Assembly (NCBI RefSeq): GCF_007858285.1
Contig: NZ_VFIL01000007.1
Span: forward strand, 248,001-312,000
DNA: 64,000 nucleotides
Source of the DNA: Pseudomonas brenneri
GTDB lineage: Bacteria; Pseudomonadota; Gammaproteobacteria; Pseudomonadales; Pseudomonadaceae
Direction of reading: 5' to 3'
The notes under the pieces were generated by a model. That model did no database searches, was not told the DNA's origin, and saw only the letters and a program-made list of their open reading frames with translations. This document shows, piece by piece, positions 45,714 to 54,785 of the stretch; position 1 is the first letter of the stretch; each line of letters starts with the position of its first letter. The position numbers were made by a program, and so were the translations under genes.

Positions 45714-46949
45714 ATGCATATCATCAACGCCCGCCTGCGCAACCGTGAAGGCCTGCATGATCTGCACCTGGAACATGGCCGGATCGCCAGCATTACCCCA
45801 CAAACGGCCGTACCGCCCCTGGGACCGGACGACCTGGATGCCGCCGGTAACCTGGTGGTGCCGCCTTTTGTCGAGCCACATATCCACCTCGACGCCACCC
45901 TCACCGCCGGCGAACCGCGCTGGAATATGAGCGGGACGCTGTTTGAAGGGATCGAATGCTGGGGCGAACGCAAGGCCAGCATCACCCAGGAAGACACCAA
46001 GACCCGCGCCAAACAGACCATCCAGGCCCTGGCGGCCCATGGCATCCAGCATGTACGCACCCATGTGGACGTCACCGATCCCGACTTGACGGCGCTCAAG
46101 GCCATGCTCGAAGTGCGCCAGGAGAGCAGCCACCTGATCGACCTGCAGATTGTCGCGTTTCCCCAGGAGGGCATCGAGTCCTACCGCAATGGCCGCGAGC
46201 TGATGGAGGAAGCCATTCGCCTCGGCGCCGATGTGGTCGGCGGCATTCCCCATTTCGAGTACACACGCGACCAGGGGGTCAGCTCGGTCAAGTTCCTCAT
46301 GGACCTGGCCGAACGCACGGGCTGCCTGGTCGACGTGCATTGTGATGAAACCGACGACCCCCACTCGCGATTTCTCGAAGTGCTGGCCGAAGAGGCACGC
46401 AGCCGTGACATGGGTAGCCGCGTCACCGCCAGCCACACCACAGCCATGGGCTCCTACGACAATGCCTACTGCGCCAAACTGTTTCGCCTGCTGGGACACT
46501 CCGGCATCAGCTTTGTGTCCTGCCCCACCGAAAGCATTCACTTGCAGGGCCGTTTCGATAGTTTCCCCAAACGCCGGGGCGTGACCCGGGTCAACGAATT
46601 GCTGGAGGCCGGCATGAACGTCTGCTTCGGCCAGGACTCCATCGTCGACCCCTGGTACCCACTGGGCAACGGCAACATCCTGCGGGTGCTCGAAGCCGGT
46701 TTGCATATCTGCCATATGCTCGGCTACAGCAACCTGCAGAGGGCCCTGGACCTGGTCACCGACAACAGCGCCAAAGCCATGGCCCTGGGCGATCGCTACG
46801 GCCTGGAGCCCGGGCGGCCGGCCAACCTGTTGATCCTGTCGGCAGACAGCGACTACGAAGTCATTCGCAGCCAGGGCCTGGCGCTGTATTCGATCCGCAA
46901 CGCCAAGGTGTTGATGAAGCGCCAGCCGGCGCAAGTGACGTTTCTATAA
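45714..46949 (+). CDS. codA: Cytosine deaminase
   Basis: A 411-residue amidohydrolase that deaminates cytosine to uracil. Metal ligands appear as HIH in EPHIHLDATL, His in DVHCDETDD and SHTTAM, and Asp in FGQDSIVDPW. GAGGAACTT supports the start at 45714. It is third in the codB-pucR-codA operon. Confidence 0.93.
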   Translation: MHIINARLRNREGLHDLHLEHGRIASITPQTAVPPLGPDDLDAAGNLVVPPFVEPHIHLDATLTAGEPRWNMSGTLFEGIECWGERKASITQEDTKTRAKQTIQALAAHGIQHVRTHVDVTDPDLTALKAMLEVRQESSHLIDLQIVAFPQEGIESYRNGRELMEEAIRLGADVVGGIPHFEYTRDQGVSSVKFLMDLAERTGCLVDVHCDETDDPHSRFLEVLAEEARSRDMGSRVTASHTTAMGSYDNAYCAKLFRLLGHSGISFVSCPTESIHLQGRFDSFPKRRGVTRVNELLEAGMNVCFGQDSIVDPWYPLGNGNILRVLEAGLHICHMLGYSNLQRALDLVTDNSAKAMALGDRYGLEPGRPANLLILSADSDYEVIRSQGLALYSIRNAKVLMKRQPAQVTFL

Positions 46950-46970
46950 ACAATCAAGTACGTATACCCC

Positions 46971-47942
46971 TCAGCCTTGGTGCGTCGCGGCCCCGAAAAG
47001 ACTGACACTCAGCAGCGTATCCGCCTGAACCTGCAGACGTACCGGCGCCGTGCCACCCGGCATCACCACGGCAACGTCTCCCGCCTCGACCCAGCCAGCC
47101 CGCCAAGCCGCACAGGCAACCGCGCTGGCACTGGTCCCGGAGGACGCCGTAGGTCCCTCGCCACGCTCAAATACTCGGGCAATCACCCGATTGGCTGCGG
47201 CGCGCGCGACCCATTGCAGGTTGACCCCGGCCGCACAGGGCCGGCCATCACCTGCTGGAGGGGCAAAGGCAATCGCTTTCAACGCGTCAAACAGCTCAGG
47301 CTGGTGCATTTGCCGATTGTCCGGCAAGGCCGATACGCGCTCGACCAAGGTCACACAATGGGGATTGCCAATACGCACAAATTGACTGCGTGCCCATTGC
47401 GAGTTGATCGCGGCCAGCGCACTCACAGGGCCCGGCTCGGCACTCCCCACCCCCTGCGCACCCACCGCCGGCGGCCCGAATGCCGGCTGCCCCAGCGCCA
47501 ACCAGAACCCTGGAACCTGCTCATGGACCGCCGGCTCAACCCATGTCGCCACCGGCGATAGCGCATCAGGTTTGTCATGGTGTACCAGCAGTTCGCAGGC
47601 CTGGGTCATCAACCCCGCATCCGTCAGGGCCTGGGCAAAGATCGTCAAGCCATTGCCACTGCGCTCGGCCAGGGAACCATCGGTATTGATGATCAGCAGG
47701 TCATACGGCGGCGCAGCCTGAAACGGCCCGACCAGCAAACCATCGCAGCGATAGGCCTTGGCCTCGGCTGGACGCGGCGACGTTCCCCAGCCACATTCAG
47801 ACGCTATCGCCGACGCCGTCCACGCCTGGCGGGTACTGGCGGCCAGTGCGGCGCTGGTGGGCACGGCAATGCCCCGGCGACGTAACAGGGCCGGGCTGAC
47901 CACTCCGTAGATATTGCCGCGAGCGTCGTAGAACAAGGTCAT
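46971..47942 (-). CDS. DapF-like epimerase-fold protein lacking both catalytic Cys
   Basis: A 323-residue protein of the diaminopimelate epimerase fold. The two half-site motifs are present but altered: NTDGSLAERSGNGLT where DapF has CGNG, and ERGEGPTASSGTSASAV where DapF has the CG(S/T)GA motif. Both catalytic cysteines are replaced by Ser. It starts MTLFYDARGN with GAGGTGG upstream. It is convergent with codA. It may be a lyase, isomerase or binding protein rather than a DapF; the true function is unknown. Confidence 0.7.
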   Translation of the reverse strand: MTLFYDARGNIYGVVSPALLRRRGIAVPTSAALAASTRQAWTASAIASECGWGTSPRPAEAKAYRCDGLLVGPFQAAPPYDLLIINTDGSLAERSGNGLTIFAQALTDAGLMTQACELLVHHDKPDALSPVATWVEPAVHEQVPGFWLALGQPAFGPPAVGAQGVGSAEPGPVSALAAINSQWARSQFVRIGNPHCVTLVERVSALPDNRQMHQPELFDALKAIAFAPPAGDGRPCAAGVNLQWVARAAANRVIARVFERGEGPTASSGTSASAVACAAWRAGWVEAGDVAVVMPGGTAPVRLQVQADTLLSVSLFGAATHQG

Positions 47943-48134
47943 TGTGTGGTCCACCTCAACATCCGCCGATTGTCGGCAATGGGAAAAGCGCATGGCGATT
48001 GTGGGGGATGTCGGCGTAGGACACCACTTACGGGAGTGCTGAGCATGACCATGGCAAAAACACCTGGGTCACTCGTGCCGAGGTCGTGCAAGTCAGGGCG
48101 TACGTCCCGGCAGCCACCTGATCCGCATGCAAAA

Positions 48135-48214
48135 GTGGCCTGGAAGGTGGTAATCCTGTGCAAACAGCCCGGGGTTCAACACCATTCACACGGATTACGC
48201 ACCATCCAGGCCAC
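48135..48214. repeat. Long imperfect hairpin in the dapF-like/MFS gap
   Basis: GTGGCCTGGA (48135-48144) pairs with 48205-48214; further paired blocks GGTG/CACC, GTAATCC/GGATTAC and TGTG/CACA give about 25 bp with a 26-base loop. This 437-base gap has no supported gene. It could be a small RNA, terminator or miniature-element remnant. Confidence 0.6.
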
Positions 48215-48379
48215 CTCAAGCAGGTCTGATAGCCTCTATGTGGTGGTCATTGGCAAAGTGTTCCGTCTTGTAAAAAGAAAGTTCATGGCGCCCAAGGGAA
48301 CCTGGCTCGCTCGATAAGGCCTGATGTGCAAGGATGTCGCGCCAGACATCGTTCGCTGAACGCAAAACCAAGGATTTTC

Positions 48380-49531
48380 ATGACTGCCATTCCCACCCCT
48401 GCGCCTGTGGTTCCAGGACGCCAGGAACAAATGTCGACCCGTATCGCGTTTTTTATTGCAGGCTTCGGTATTGCCGCCTGGGCCCCCTTGGTCCCCTATG
48501 CCAAGGCACGCGCACAACTCAACGAAGGTACGCTGGGCCTGTTGCTGTTGTGCCTGGGCGTGGGGTCCATAATCGCCATGCCGGTAGCCGGCGTGCTGGC
48601 GTCACGCTATGGCTGCCGACGTGTGCTCAGCGCCGGGACGATCCTGCTTTGCGTGGCCTTGCCGATGCTGGCCACGGTCAGCTCGATACCGTGGCTGATA
48701 GCAGGGTTGTTTCTGTTCGGTGCAGGCCTTGGCACGGTGGACTCCACCGTCAACCTGCAGGCGGTGATCGTTGAACGGGCCAGTGGCAAAACCATGATGT
48801 CGGGTTTCCATGGGCTGTTCAGCCTGGGAGGGATTGTCGGGGCGGCGGGTGTCAGCGCGTTGCTGGGCTTGGGGCTCTCACCGCTTTCGGCCACCCTGGT
48901 GGTCATCGTGATTACGCTGGCCGCACTGCTCAAGGCGGCCCCGCACTTGTTGCCCTACGGCAGTGAGAGCCGCGGCCCAGCCTTTGCCATCCCGCACGGC
49001 GTGGTGCTGTTTATCGGCTGCCTGTGTTTTATCGTGTTCCTGGCAGAAGGTGCCGTGCTCGACTGGAGCGCCGTGTTCCTCAGTGACGAACGCGGCCTCG
49101 ATGAAGCCTATGCGGGCCTGGGTTATGCGGCGTTTGCCTTGACCATGACCATCGGACGCCTGACCGGTGATGCCATTGTTCGTCGCCTGGGTGCCACACG
49201 GGTAATCGTGATCGGCGGCGCGCTGGCCACCACCGGCATGCTGTTGGCCACGCTGCTTCCCGCGTGGGAGACCGCGCTGCTGGGCTATGCACTGGTAGGC
49301 GCCGGCTGTTCGAATATCGTGCCGGTGCTGTACACCGCAGTCGGCAAACAAACGGTCATGCCGGAGCATATTGCGGTGCCCGCCATTACCACACTGGGTT
49401 ATACGGGTATTCTCGCAGGCCCCGCGCTGATCGGCTTTATCGCCCACGGCAGCAGCCTGAGCGTGGCCTTTGTGTTGATCGCCGTGCTCCTGCTGGGCGT
49501 AGCGATCAGTGGGAAAATACTGCGGGTGTAA
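48380..49531 (+). CDS. MFS transporter, YbjJ-like
   Basis: A 383-residue major-facilitator protein with about 12 membrane segments. Motif A-like GVLASRYGCRRVL follows helix 2, and a central FLAEGAVLDWSAVFL recalls the YbjJ/FucP-like group. AAGGA precedes the start at 48380. Substrate unknown. It is convergent with the hrp-box genes 13 bases away. Confidence 0.8.
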   Translation: MTAIPTPAPVVPGRQEQMSTRIAFFIAGFGIAAWAPLVPYAKARAQLNEGTLGLLLLCLGVGSIIAMPVAGVLASRYGCRRVLSAGTILLCVALPMLATVSSIPWLIAGLFLFGAGLGTVDSTVNLQAVIVERASGKTMMSGFHGLFSLGGIVGAAGVSALLGLGLSPLSATLVVIVITLAALLKAAPHLLPYGSESRGPAFAIPHGVVLFIGCLCFIVFLAEGAVLDWSAVFLSDERGLDEAYAGLGYAAFALTMTIGRLTGDAIVRRLGATRVIVIGGALATTGMLLATLLPAWETALLGYALVGAGCSNIVPVLYTAVGKQTVMPEHIAVPAITTLGYTGILAGPALIGFIAHGSSLSVAFVLIAVLLLGVAISGKILRV

Positions 49532-49544
49532 TAACCCCGGGGCA

Positions 49545-50496
49545 CTACAGGTTCTTGTTGTTTTCAAGCCAGCCATCAAGGTCTTTGTTGCTCAACCACC
49601 CCTTCTGGTAATGACTGCCATAAATGCGTCGCCAGCCAGAATGGATGCGTTCCAGTGAGCTCAAGAGCCTGGGGCGGTCCACCAGGTTTTTGGACATGTA
49701 CACCAGTTGTTCGCTGTACATCTTTTTCGGCAACCCCGTGGCAGGGTCCCGAATGACCACGCCCTCCTTGTCCATTTCGTCCGGGTCCCTGCTGATTGAG
49801 ACAAGCCTCTCGATCTGCACATAGCCGACGCTCTCAAAAAAGCTTATACGGTCCCGGGACCTGTCACGCAGCTCATCAAATGCCGCCCTGAACGCCTGCA
49901 CCAGCTCGACATTGGTCTTGGCGTGAAAGGGGTCCGAGCTGAAGGCATTCGGGTCGCTGTTGCCAAATACGCCCTCTACGGCCCTCGACAGACTTTGCCG
50001 CGTTATAAAACCCTTCTCATCGAGGATTGCGTCGATCAACCGTGGGCGCAGGACAAGGGCTCTGGCCAGCAGGATGGCGTTATTGAGCGCTGGTGTATCA
50101 GTCATTTTTTCACTGGCGATTCGCTGCAGCGACGACAGTTTCAATCCTTCATTTTTCATGAAAGTTTTCCAGCGCGGAAAAATGATCACCCAGCGCCTTC
50201 ACTAGCTGGCTATCCGGCAGTTGGGTATAGGGATTCACATGGGTTGCACGCGCTGGTGGCGTGTTTTTCAGCTCCTGATGATGCTGCGTGATCTCGTCAG
50301 GCGTGGCCCATCGCAAGGGGCGCCGGAAACCTGAGGATCGAATCGTGCTGGGCAAAGGTTGATTGTCAACCTGCCACCCACGCGGCGTGTTCTCGCTTGA
50401 AGCAGCATGAGCTTTCTGTTGTGCGTCATCCGGTATCGCATCATGGCGGCTCGTGATATCGGGCCGCAGCAGAGGTACCCCACCGTCAATTGCCAT
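49545..50496 (-). pseudogene. HrpL-type secreted repeat protein, frameshifted at an A5 run
   Basis: Two overlapping frames: 50149-50496 (115 codons) and 50159-49545 (204 codons). They are the halves of one gene. Shortening the A5 run at 50152-50156 by one base joins them into a chain of about 316 residues, and the joined segment DHFSALENFHENEGLKLSSLQ then aligns without a gap to DNFKVFNDPKNPSYITPQGLK of the gene at 51238. The restored product has two such units (second begins ELVQAFRAAFDEL and ends KGWLSNKDLDGWL). A hrp box lies 82 bases upstream. It resembles HrpK/NolX-like translocator repeats from memory; function inferred. Confidence 0.65.
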
Positions 50497-50577
50497 GTTT
50501 CATTTCCACCTTTACTAGATCCATACTCAGACCGGCCACCACCGTCACTGCAAGAGTGGCTTCCAACAAGCGCAAAG

Positions 50578-50605
50578 TATGTGGCCTACCGCCCGCAATG
50601 GTTCC
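50578..50605 (-). promoter_or_regulatory. hrp box before the frameshifted gene
   Basis: The minus strand reads GGAACC-N15-CCACATA, an exact match to the HrpL consensus GGAACC-N15/16-CCACNNA, 82 bases before the start at 50496. Confidence 0.85.
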
Positions 50606-50665
50606 GGGGTAGCCGATCATTTTCGATGACTGCATGTAAACAACGAGCAGGGCCTGGGCGCAGAT

Positions 50666-51013
50666 TCAGTCAGGTTCTCGGGACGACAACGTTCCCGACC
50701 TGCCCCCCCCCAGCAAGGCTTTTATAGCGCTGATCAGCCCCGTTGTGACACCTGCGCCAGCCTCCATTGTGGCGCCTGGAGCAACGGGGGGTCGGTAGGG
50801 CAGCATGCCCTTGGCAAAGTCGTCCGCTGCCGGGGCCTTGAATGTGTATTGACCAGAAAAATTCTTGAATTGCTGAACTTCGGCACCTTCCTTGCCAGGC
50901 GTATCCTGACTCTGGACGCCGATAGATTGGCCCTGCGTGCTGTTTTCGCAAGGAGGCACAAGAAGGGATTGCGGCAGGCCGGGAGTTTGAGTTCCAAACG
51001 ACGTTGAAGTCAT
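50666..51013 (-). CDS. Candidate HrpL-regulated secreted protein with G9 tract
   Basis: A 115-residue protein. The N-terminus (MTSTSFGTQTPGLPQ) is Ser-, Thr- and Gln-rich with no acid in the first 12 residues, as in type III secretion signals. A Gly- and Pro-rich middle leads to GVTTGLISAIKALLGGGRSG. A run of nine G on the coding strand (50703-50711) encodes the glycines at about residue 101; slippage would give two other C-termini. A hrp box lies 59 bases upstream. No homologue is recognised. Confidence 0.65.
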   Translation of the reverse strand: MTSTSFGTQTPGLPQSLLVPPCENSTQGQSIGVQSQDTPGKEGAEVQQFKNFSGQYTFKAPAADDFAKGMLPYRPPVAPGATMEAGAGVTTGLISAIKALLGGGRSGTLSSREPD

Positions 51014-51071
51014 GTCAACACCCTCGCTTTGAGTAAAACCGGCAGCGTCATAAAGGCCGCCAGATACACGT

Positions 51072-51099
51072 TATGTGGCAACCCACTGAAAACAGTTCC
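51072..51099 (-). promoter_or_regulatory. hrp box before the 115-residue protein gene
   Basis: The minus strand reads GGAACT-N15-CCACATA; the only departure from GGAACC is C to T, a variant accepted in known hrp boxes. Confidence 0.8.
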
Positions 51100-51237
51100 T
51101 GATCATTGAAGTAGCAGGCGATGAGCGGATGCGGGCAGTATCAGACTGCCCTGTCATCGAGAAATTGGGAATCCGGGGCGAACCGGGAAACACCGCGAAA
51201 GACTTGCGGTACTTCCCGGTTCTGTACTGCCAGCGGT

Positions 51238-52056
51238 CTAACGGGACAACTTCTTCAACGCTTTCTTGTTGATCCTGCCGTCATAGTCGGGGCCAGCAGT
51301 ATTGTCCATTTGTTGCAGCAGGTTGGACCGGTTGGAGACCTCCCTTGCCAGTTGGGTGAGTTGATCCCTGTAAGTGTCACCCGTCAGCGGGCGCTGGGCC
51401 TTGGCATCGAGATCGGCGAACTTGATATCTTTGCTCCAGAAGCTTCCTTTCAACTGATTGAAGTTCTTAAGCATGTCCTTGGCGAGTTGTTCGTCGTCCT
51501 TGAACTTCAACGGGTTGTCGGAGCGTATGACGTCATAGATATTTTGCCGGGTAAGCTGAGCATCCAACCCACCCGTACGACCGTCGCGGTCAAGCGCTTT
51601 GAGAAGGTCCGGACGTTTCATGATTTCTCTCGCCAGCCGGGTGTCCTGGTCCTTGTGCGGATGGCCTGTCAGAGGGCTTTCAGCCTTGGTTTTCAAACCT
51701 TGTGGCGTAATGTACGACGGGTTTTTCGGATCGTTGAATACCTTGAAGTTGTCCAGCAGTTGCTGGGCCAACTGATCATGGCTGCGTTTTGAATAGATCG
51801 GATCCGGCTGCTGAGGAAAAGGCCTTGGCGGCGGGCTCCCATGGTGCGGAGGCCTGCCCCCCCGAGCTGCATCGCTCTGCACACCAGCAAGCACAGGCCC
51901 CAACTTAGTCTCTGGCCCGCCGAAACTAGGCCCCTTGGAGGCTGGTCCGGTGGCCGGCGCGGCAGCGCCCGTGGTGTTGGCCTTTGCTTCGGCCCCATGA
52001 CGCGTGGCGTCATTAGGTAGGTTGACGATAGGCTGATTGAACGCAGGTACCGACAT
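51238..52056 (-). CDS. Candidate HrpL-regulated translocator or effector, two-unit repeat protein
   Basis: A 272-residue protein. The N-terminus (MSVPAFNQPIVN, Val3-Pro4, no acid in the first 12) fits the P. syringae type III export pattern. Residues 20-90 are a Pro-, Gly- and Ala-rich linker. Two repeat units follow, about 93-178 and 188-272, each with (D/E)QLA...NF, a PLTG turn and LAREx-R-LL. Each unit ends in a calcium-loop-like segment (DRDGRTGGLD at 156-165; DNTAGPDYDGRI at 251-262). It resembles HrpK/HrpF/NolX-like proteins from memory. A hrp box lies 103 bases upstream. Confidence 0.72.
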   Translation of the reverse strand: MSVPAFNQPIVNLPNDATRHGAEAKANTTGAAAPATGPASKGPSFGGPETKLGPVLAGVQSDAARGGRPPHHGSPPPRPFPQQPDPIYSKRSHDQLAQQLLDNFKVFNDPKNPSYITPQGLKTKAESPLTGHPHKDQDTRLAREIMKRPDLLKALDRDGRTGGLDAQLTRQNIYDVIRSDNPLKFKDDEQLAKDMLKNFNQLKGSFWSKDIKFADLDAKAQRPLTGDTYRDQLTQLAREVSNRSNLLQQMDNTAGPDYDGRINKKALKKLSR

Positions 52057-52158
52057 AATGTTCTCCAGTGCGGCTTGTTGACACGATGTACCTCACCGTC
52101 CAAAGCACCCCGGCGATAAGCTGATCGCGGGATGCCCGTGCACAGTGGGCTAATTGTG

Positions 52159-52187
52159 TCTGTGGCAGGCCTACGGAGTTCGGTTCC
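52159..52187 (-). promoter_or_regulatory. hrp box before the two-unit repeat protein gene
   Basis: The minus strand reads GGAACC-N16-CCACAGA, an exact consensus match. Confidence 0.85.
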
Positions 52188-52379
52188 TGAAAGCGATGAA
52201 AATCGCTTAAAAAAGGTAGGACGAGTACCAGAACAACCCTTCAACATCGACAGAAGGATCGTAAGAGGCAAGAGCAACACCAGGAGGAAAAGCACATTGA
52301 CGCGTGTCAGCATCAATGCACCCATCAAAAGACAAAGCGCCGCCGCCCCGATCACCCTCAGGACAGGCGACGATCCCCG

Positions 52380-54785
52380 TCAGAAACCCACGCTCGCCTG
52401 TACAAAGAACGTCCGCGGCTCGCCCAGGTAAATCCCGGAGTTGTTATCACTGGAACGGGTGTAGTGCTGCTGGTCGAACAGGTTTTTCACCCCCACGCCC
52501 AGCTTCAGGTTCGATAACTGGGCGCCAAAGTCATAGCCACTGCGTACGTTGACGGAAACATACCCCGGGATATCACCGTACTGGCCATCTGCGGTCGGCT
52601 GCGTGATATAGGTGCTGGTGGTACCGGGTGCCCGTTGGCCGGACTGAGCATACGCGTCCAGGTTATGGGTCCAGTGGTTGACGGCATAACGCAGCCCCAG
52701 TGTCGCCACTTGCCGGGAATACAACGGCAGGTCACGGCCCTTGAACGCCACGTCGCCTTCGGCGGTCGCCTTGGTGTAAGTGAAACCGGCGTTGGCGGTC
52801 AAACCGTCCAGGCGCGGGTCGAGGTTGGACAGATCGTAGTGGGCCGAGGTCTCGATACCCGTGTGCTTGGTGGCGCCCAGGTTGGTCCAACCTACGTCAT
52901 TGCTGACGTACTGCAGCTCGTCGGAGAAGTCGATATAGAACAACGTCACTTCGCCACCCCAGACATCATCGTTGTAGCGGGTGCCGATCTCGTAGGTCTT
53001 GGCCTTTTCCGGCTCCAGGCCATTGGCCGTCTGGTCGCCGTTACCGCCCTGGCCCAACTGGAAATATTGCAGGCTGCCGAAGGACGTTTCGTAGTTGGCA
53101 AACAGTTTCCAGGCATCGGAGACGTGGTACATCACGCTCAGGGCTGGCAACGGTTCGTTGTTCTTGACCTCACGACGTTTCTCCTGGGTGCGGGTGCCGT
53201 TCAAGCCCACCACCGGCCGGTCATGCCATTCGGTGCGGATGCTTTCAAAGCGGATGCCGGGTGTGATCGTCCACTTGCCAACATCGATCTTGTCGTCAAT
53301 GTAGAACGCATTGGCCTCGGTGCCACCGGTACGGTCCTGATAGACATGGCCGTCATTCTGGCCGACCGGTGTGGGTACGTTGTTGACCAGCCGCAGGTTG
53401 CTGGCCTGTTCGTGCATCCCCTCTTTCAGGTAGCGGTAGCCGACACTGACTTCCTGGCTGGTCGGCCCCAGGTCGAACACATGGGACACCCGTGGCTCGA
53501 TGCCAAACGTGTAGTAGGTGCGCGGAAAGGAACCGAGGGTCACTTGGTCACGGCTGGCGATGTTGCTGCCGCGAAAACTGTCGGAATAGTACGTCAGCAC
53601 TTCGGCCTGGGTACGGTCGTCGATCTGGCGGATGTACTTGAACGAGACATCCTTGCGCCGCCCGCTGAAGTTGTCCCAATCGCGCACCGACTGATAAGGA
53701 TTGGCGTCGTACTGCTTCTGGGTCAGGCCGCCGGGCATGTCGGCGCTGGCGTCGTAGTAGTGGAAATTGAGGGTGAAATCGTCTTGATCGGTCGGCGCCC
53801 AGTGGGTCTTGAGGATCACATCGTCGATATCGTTGCCGCTGTTGCTATCGCGGTACCCGTTGCCATTGACCCCGGAATACAGCAGCGCCATGCCAATGCC
53901 ATTGTCCGCAGTACCGCCGATAAAGGCGTTGTCGACATGTTTCCAACCCCCGTGGGACGAGGTTTGCAGGGTGGTACCGACTTCACCGGAAAAGGTCTCG
54001 GGGATCGCCCGGGTCACGAAGTTGATCACCCCGCCGACGTTCTGCGGTCCATAACGCACGGAGCCGGCGCCACGTACCACGTCGATACTCTCCAGGTTGC
54101 CGGCTGAGATCGGCGCCATCGACAACTGTGGCTGACCGTAGGGCGCGAAAGCAGCGGGAATACCGTCAATCAATACCGTGGAGCGCGGTGACAAGCGCGA
54201 CGTCAGGCCACGTACACCGACGTTGAGGGAAATATCGCTGCCGCCGGTACCGTTGGACTCCTGCACCTGCACACCGGGCACCCGGCGCAGCACATCACCG
54301 ACGTTCATCGCGCCCTGCTCCACCATGGCCTCGCGACGGATCACGGTTCGTGCGCCGGGGTGGTTCTGCACCACTTCGGCATTGGCATCCCCCAGCCAGT
54401 CGCCCACCACCTTGATATCGGTCGCACCGAGCTCCAGGGGGGAACCGGCTTCACCGGTACCATTGGCCTGAGGATGCAGAGTCACTGAACCCGAGTCGAT
54501 CTGATAGTCCAGGCCACTGCCTTGCAACAACTGGCGCAGGGCCTCTTCCGGCGACAGGTTGCCGTCGACGGCCGGGGCCTGTTTGCCGGCCACCATCTGC
54601 GGGCTGAAAAATACTTGCAGCGAAGTTTGCTGGCCCAATTGGCTCAGCGCCGCCCCAAGGGACTGAGCCTTGATATGAATGGCATCGTCAGCAAAAGCCG
54701 CTGGCATTGCGGCACTGACCGCCAAGGCCAGGGCCAGGGGGGCCCAGCGGGAGGTTTTATTGTTGTTCGCAGCGAGTTTTTTCAC
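52380..54785 (-). CDS. FecA-like TonB-dependent receptor
   Basis: An 801-residue outer-membrane receptor. Signal peptide 1-32 (ending PAAFA-DD) precedes an STN signalling domain (about 38-105, AIHIKAQSLGAALSQLGQQTSLQVFFSPQM), a plug with GAGSVRYGPQNVGGVINFVTR, and a beta-barrel ending in Phe. The STN domain means it signals to FecR. GTG at 54785 is the only reasonable start. By FecA similarity the ligand may be ferric citrate or a citrate-type siderophore. Confidence 0.88.
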   Translation of the reverse strand: MKKLAANNNKTSRWAPLALALAVSAAMPAAFADDAIHIKAQSLGAALSQLGQQTSLQVFFSPQMVAGKQAPAVDGNLSPEEALRQLLQGSGLDYQIDSGSVTLHPQANGTGEAGSPLELGATDIKVVGDWLGDANAEVVQNHPGARTVIRREAMVEQGAMNVGDVLRRVPGVQVQESNGTGGSDISLNVGVRGLTSRLSPRSTVLIDGIPAAFAPYGQPQLSMAPISAGNLESIDVVRGAGSVRYGPQNVGGVINFVTRAIPETFSGEVGTTLQTSSHGGWKHVDNAFIGGTADNGIGMALLYSGVNGNGYRDSNSGNDIDDVILKTHWAPTDQDDFTLNFHYYDASADMPGGLTQKQYDANPYQSVRDWDNFSGRRKDVSFKYIRQIDDRTQAEVLTYYSDSFRGSNIASRDQVTLGSFPRTYYTFGIEPRVSHVFDLGPTSQEVSVGYRYLKEGMHEQASNLRLVNNVPTPVGQNDGHVYQDRTGGTEANAFYIDDKIDVGKWTITPGIRFESIRTEWHDRPVVGLNGTRTQEKRREVKNNEPLPALSVMYHVSDAWKLFANYETSFGSLQYFQLGQGGNGDQTANGLEPEKAKTYEIGTRYNDDVWGGEVTLFYIDFSDELQYVSNDVGWTNLGATKHTGIETSAHYDLSNLDPRLDGLTANAGFTYTKATAEGDVAFKGRDLPLYSRQVATLGLRYAVNHWTHNLDAYAQSGQRAPGTTSTYITQPTADGQYGDIPGYVSVNVRSGYDFGAQLSNLKLGVGVKNLFDQQHYTRSSDNNSGIYLGEPRTFFVQASVGF

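Noticed and set aside
47946..48317. 123-codon plus-strand frame in the gap before the MFS gene
   Set aside because: It spans the long hairpin, has no ribosome site and no recognisable protein pattern.
51693..52355. Minus-strand frame with a very hydrophobic N-terminus between fecA and the hrp-box gene
   Set aside because: It has only a GTG start without a good ribosome site, runs through the hrp box and overlaps the 272-residue gene in another frame. A short membrane protein cannot be excluded, but support is poor.
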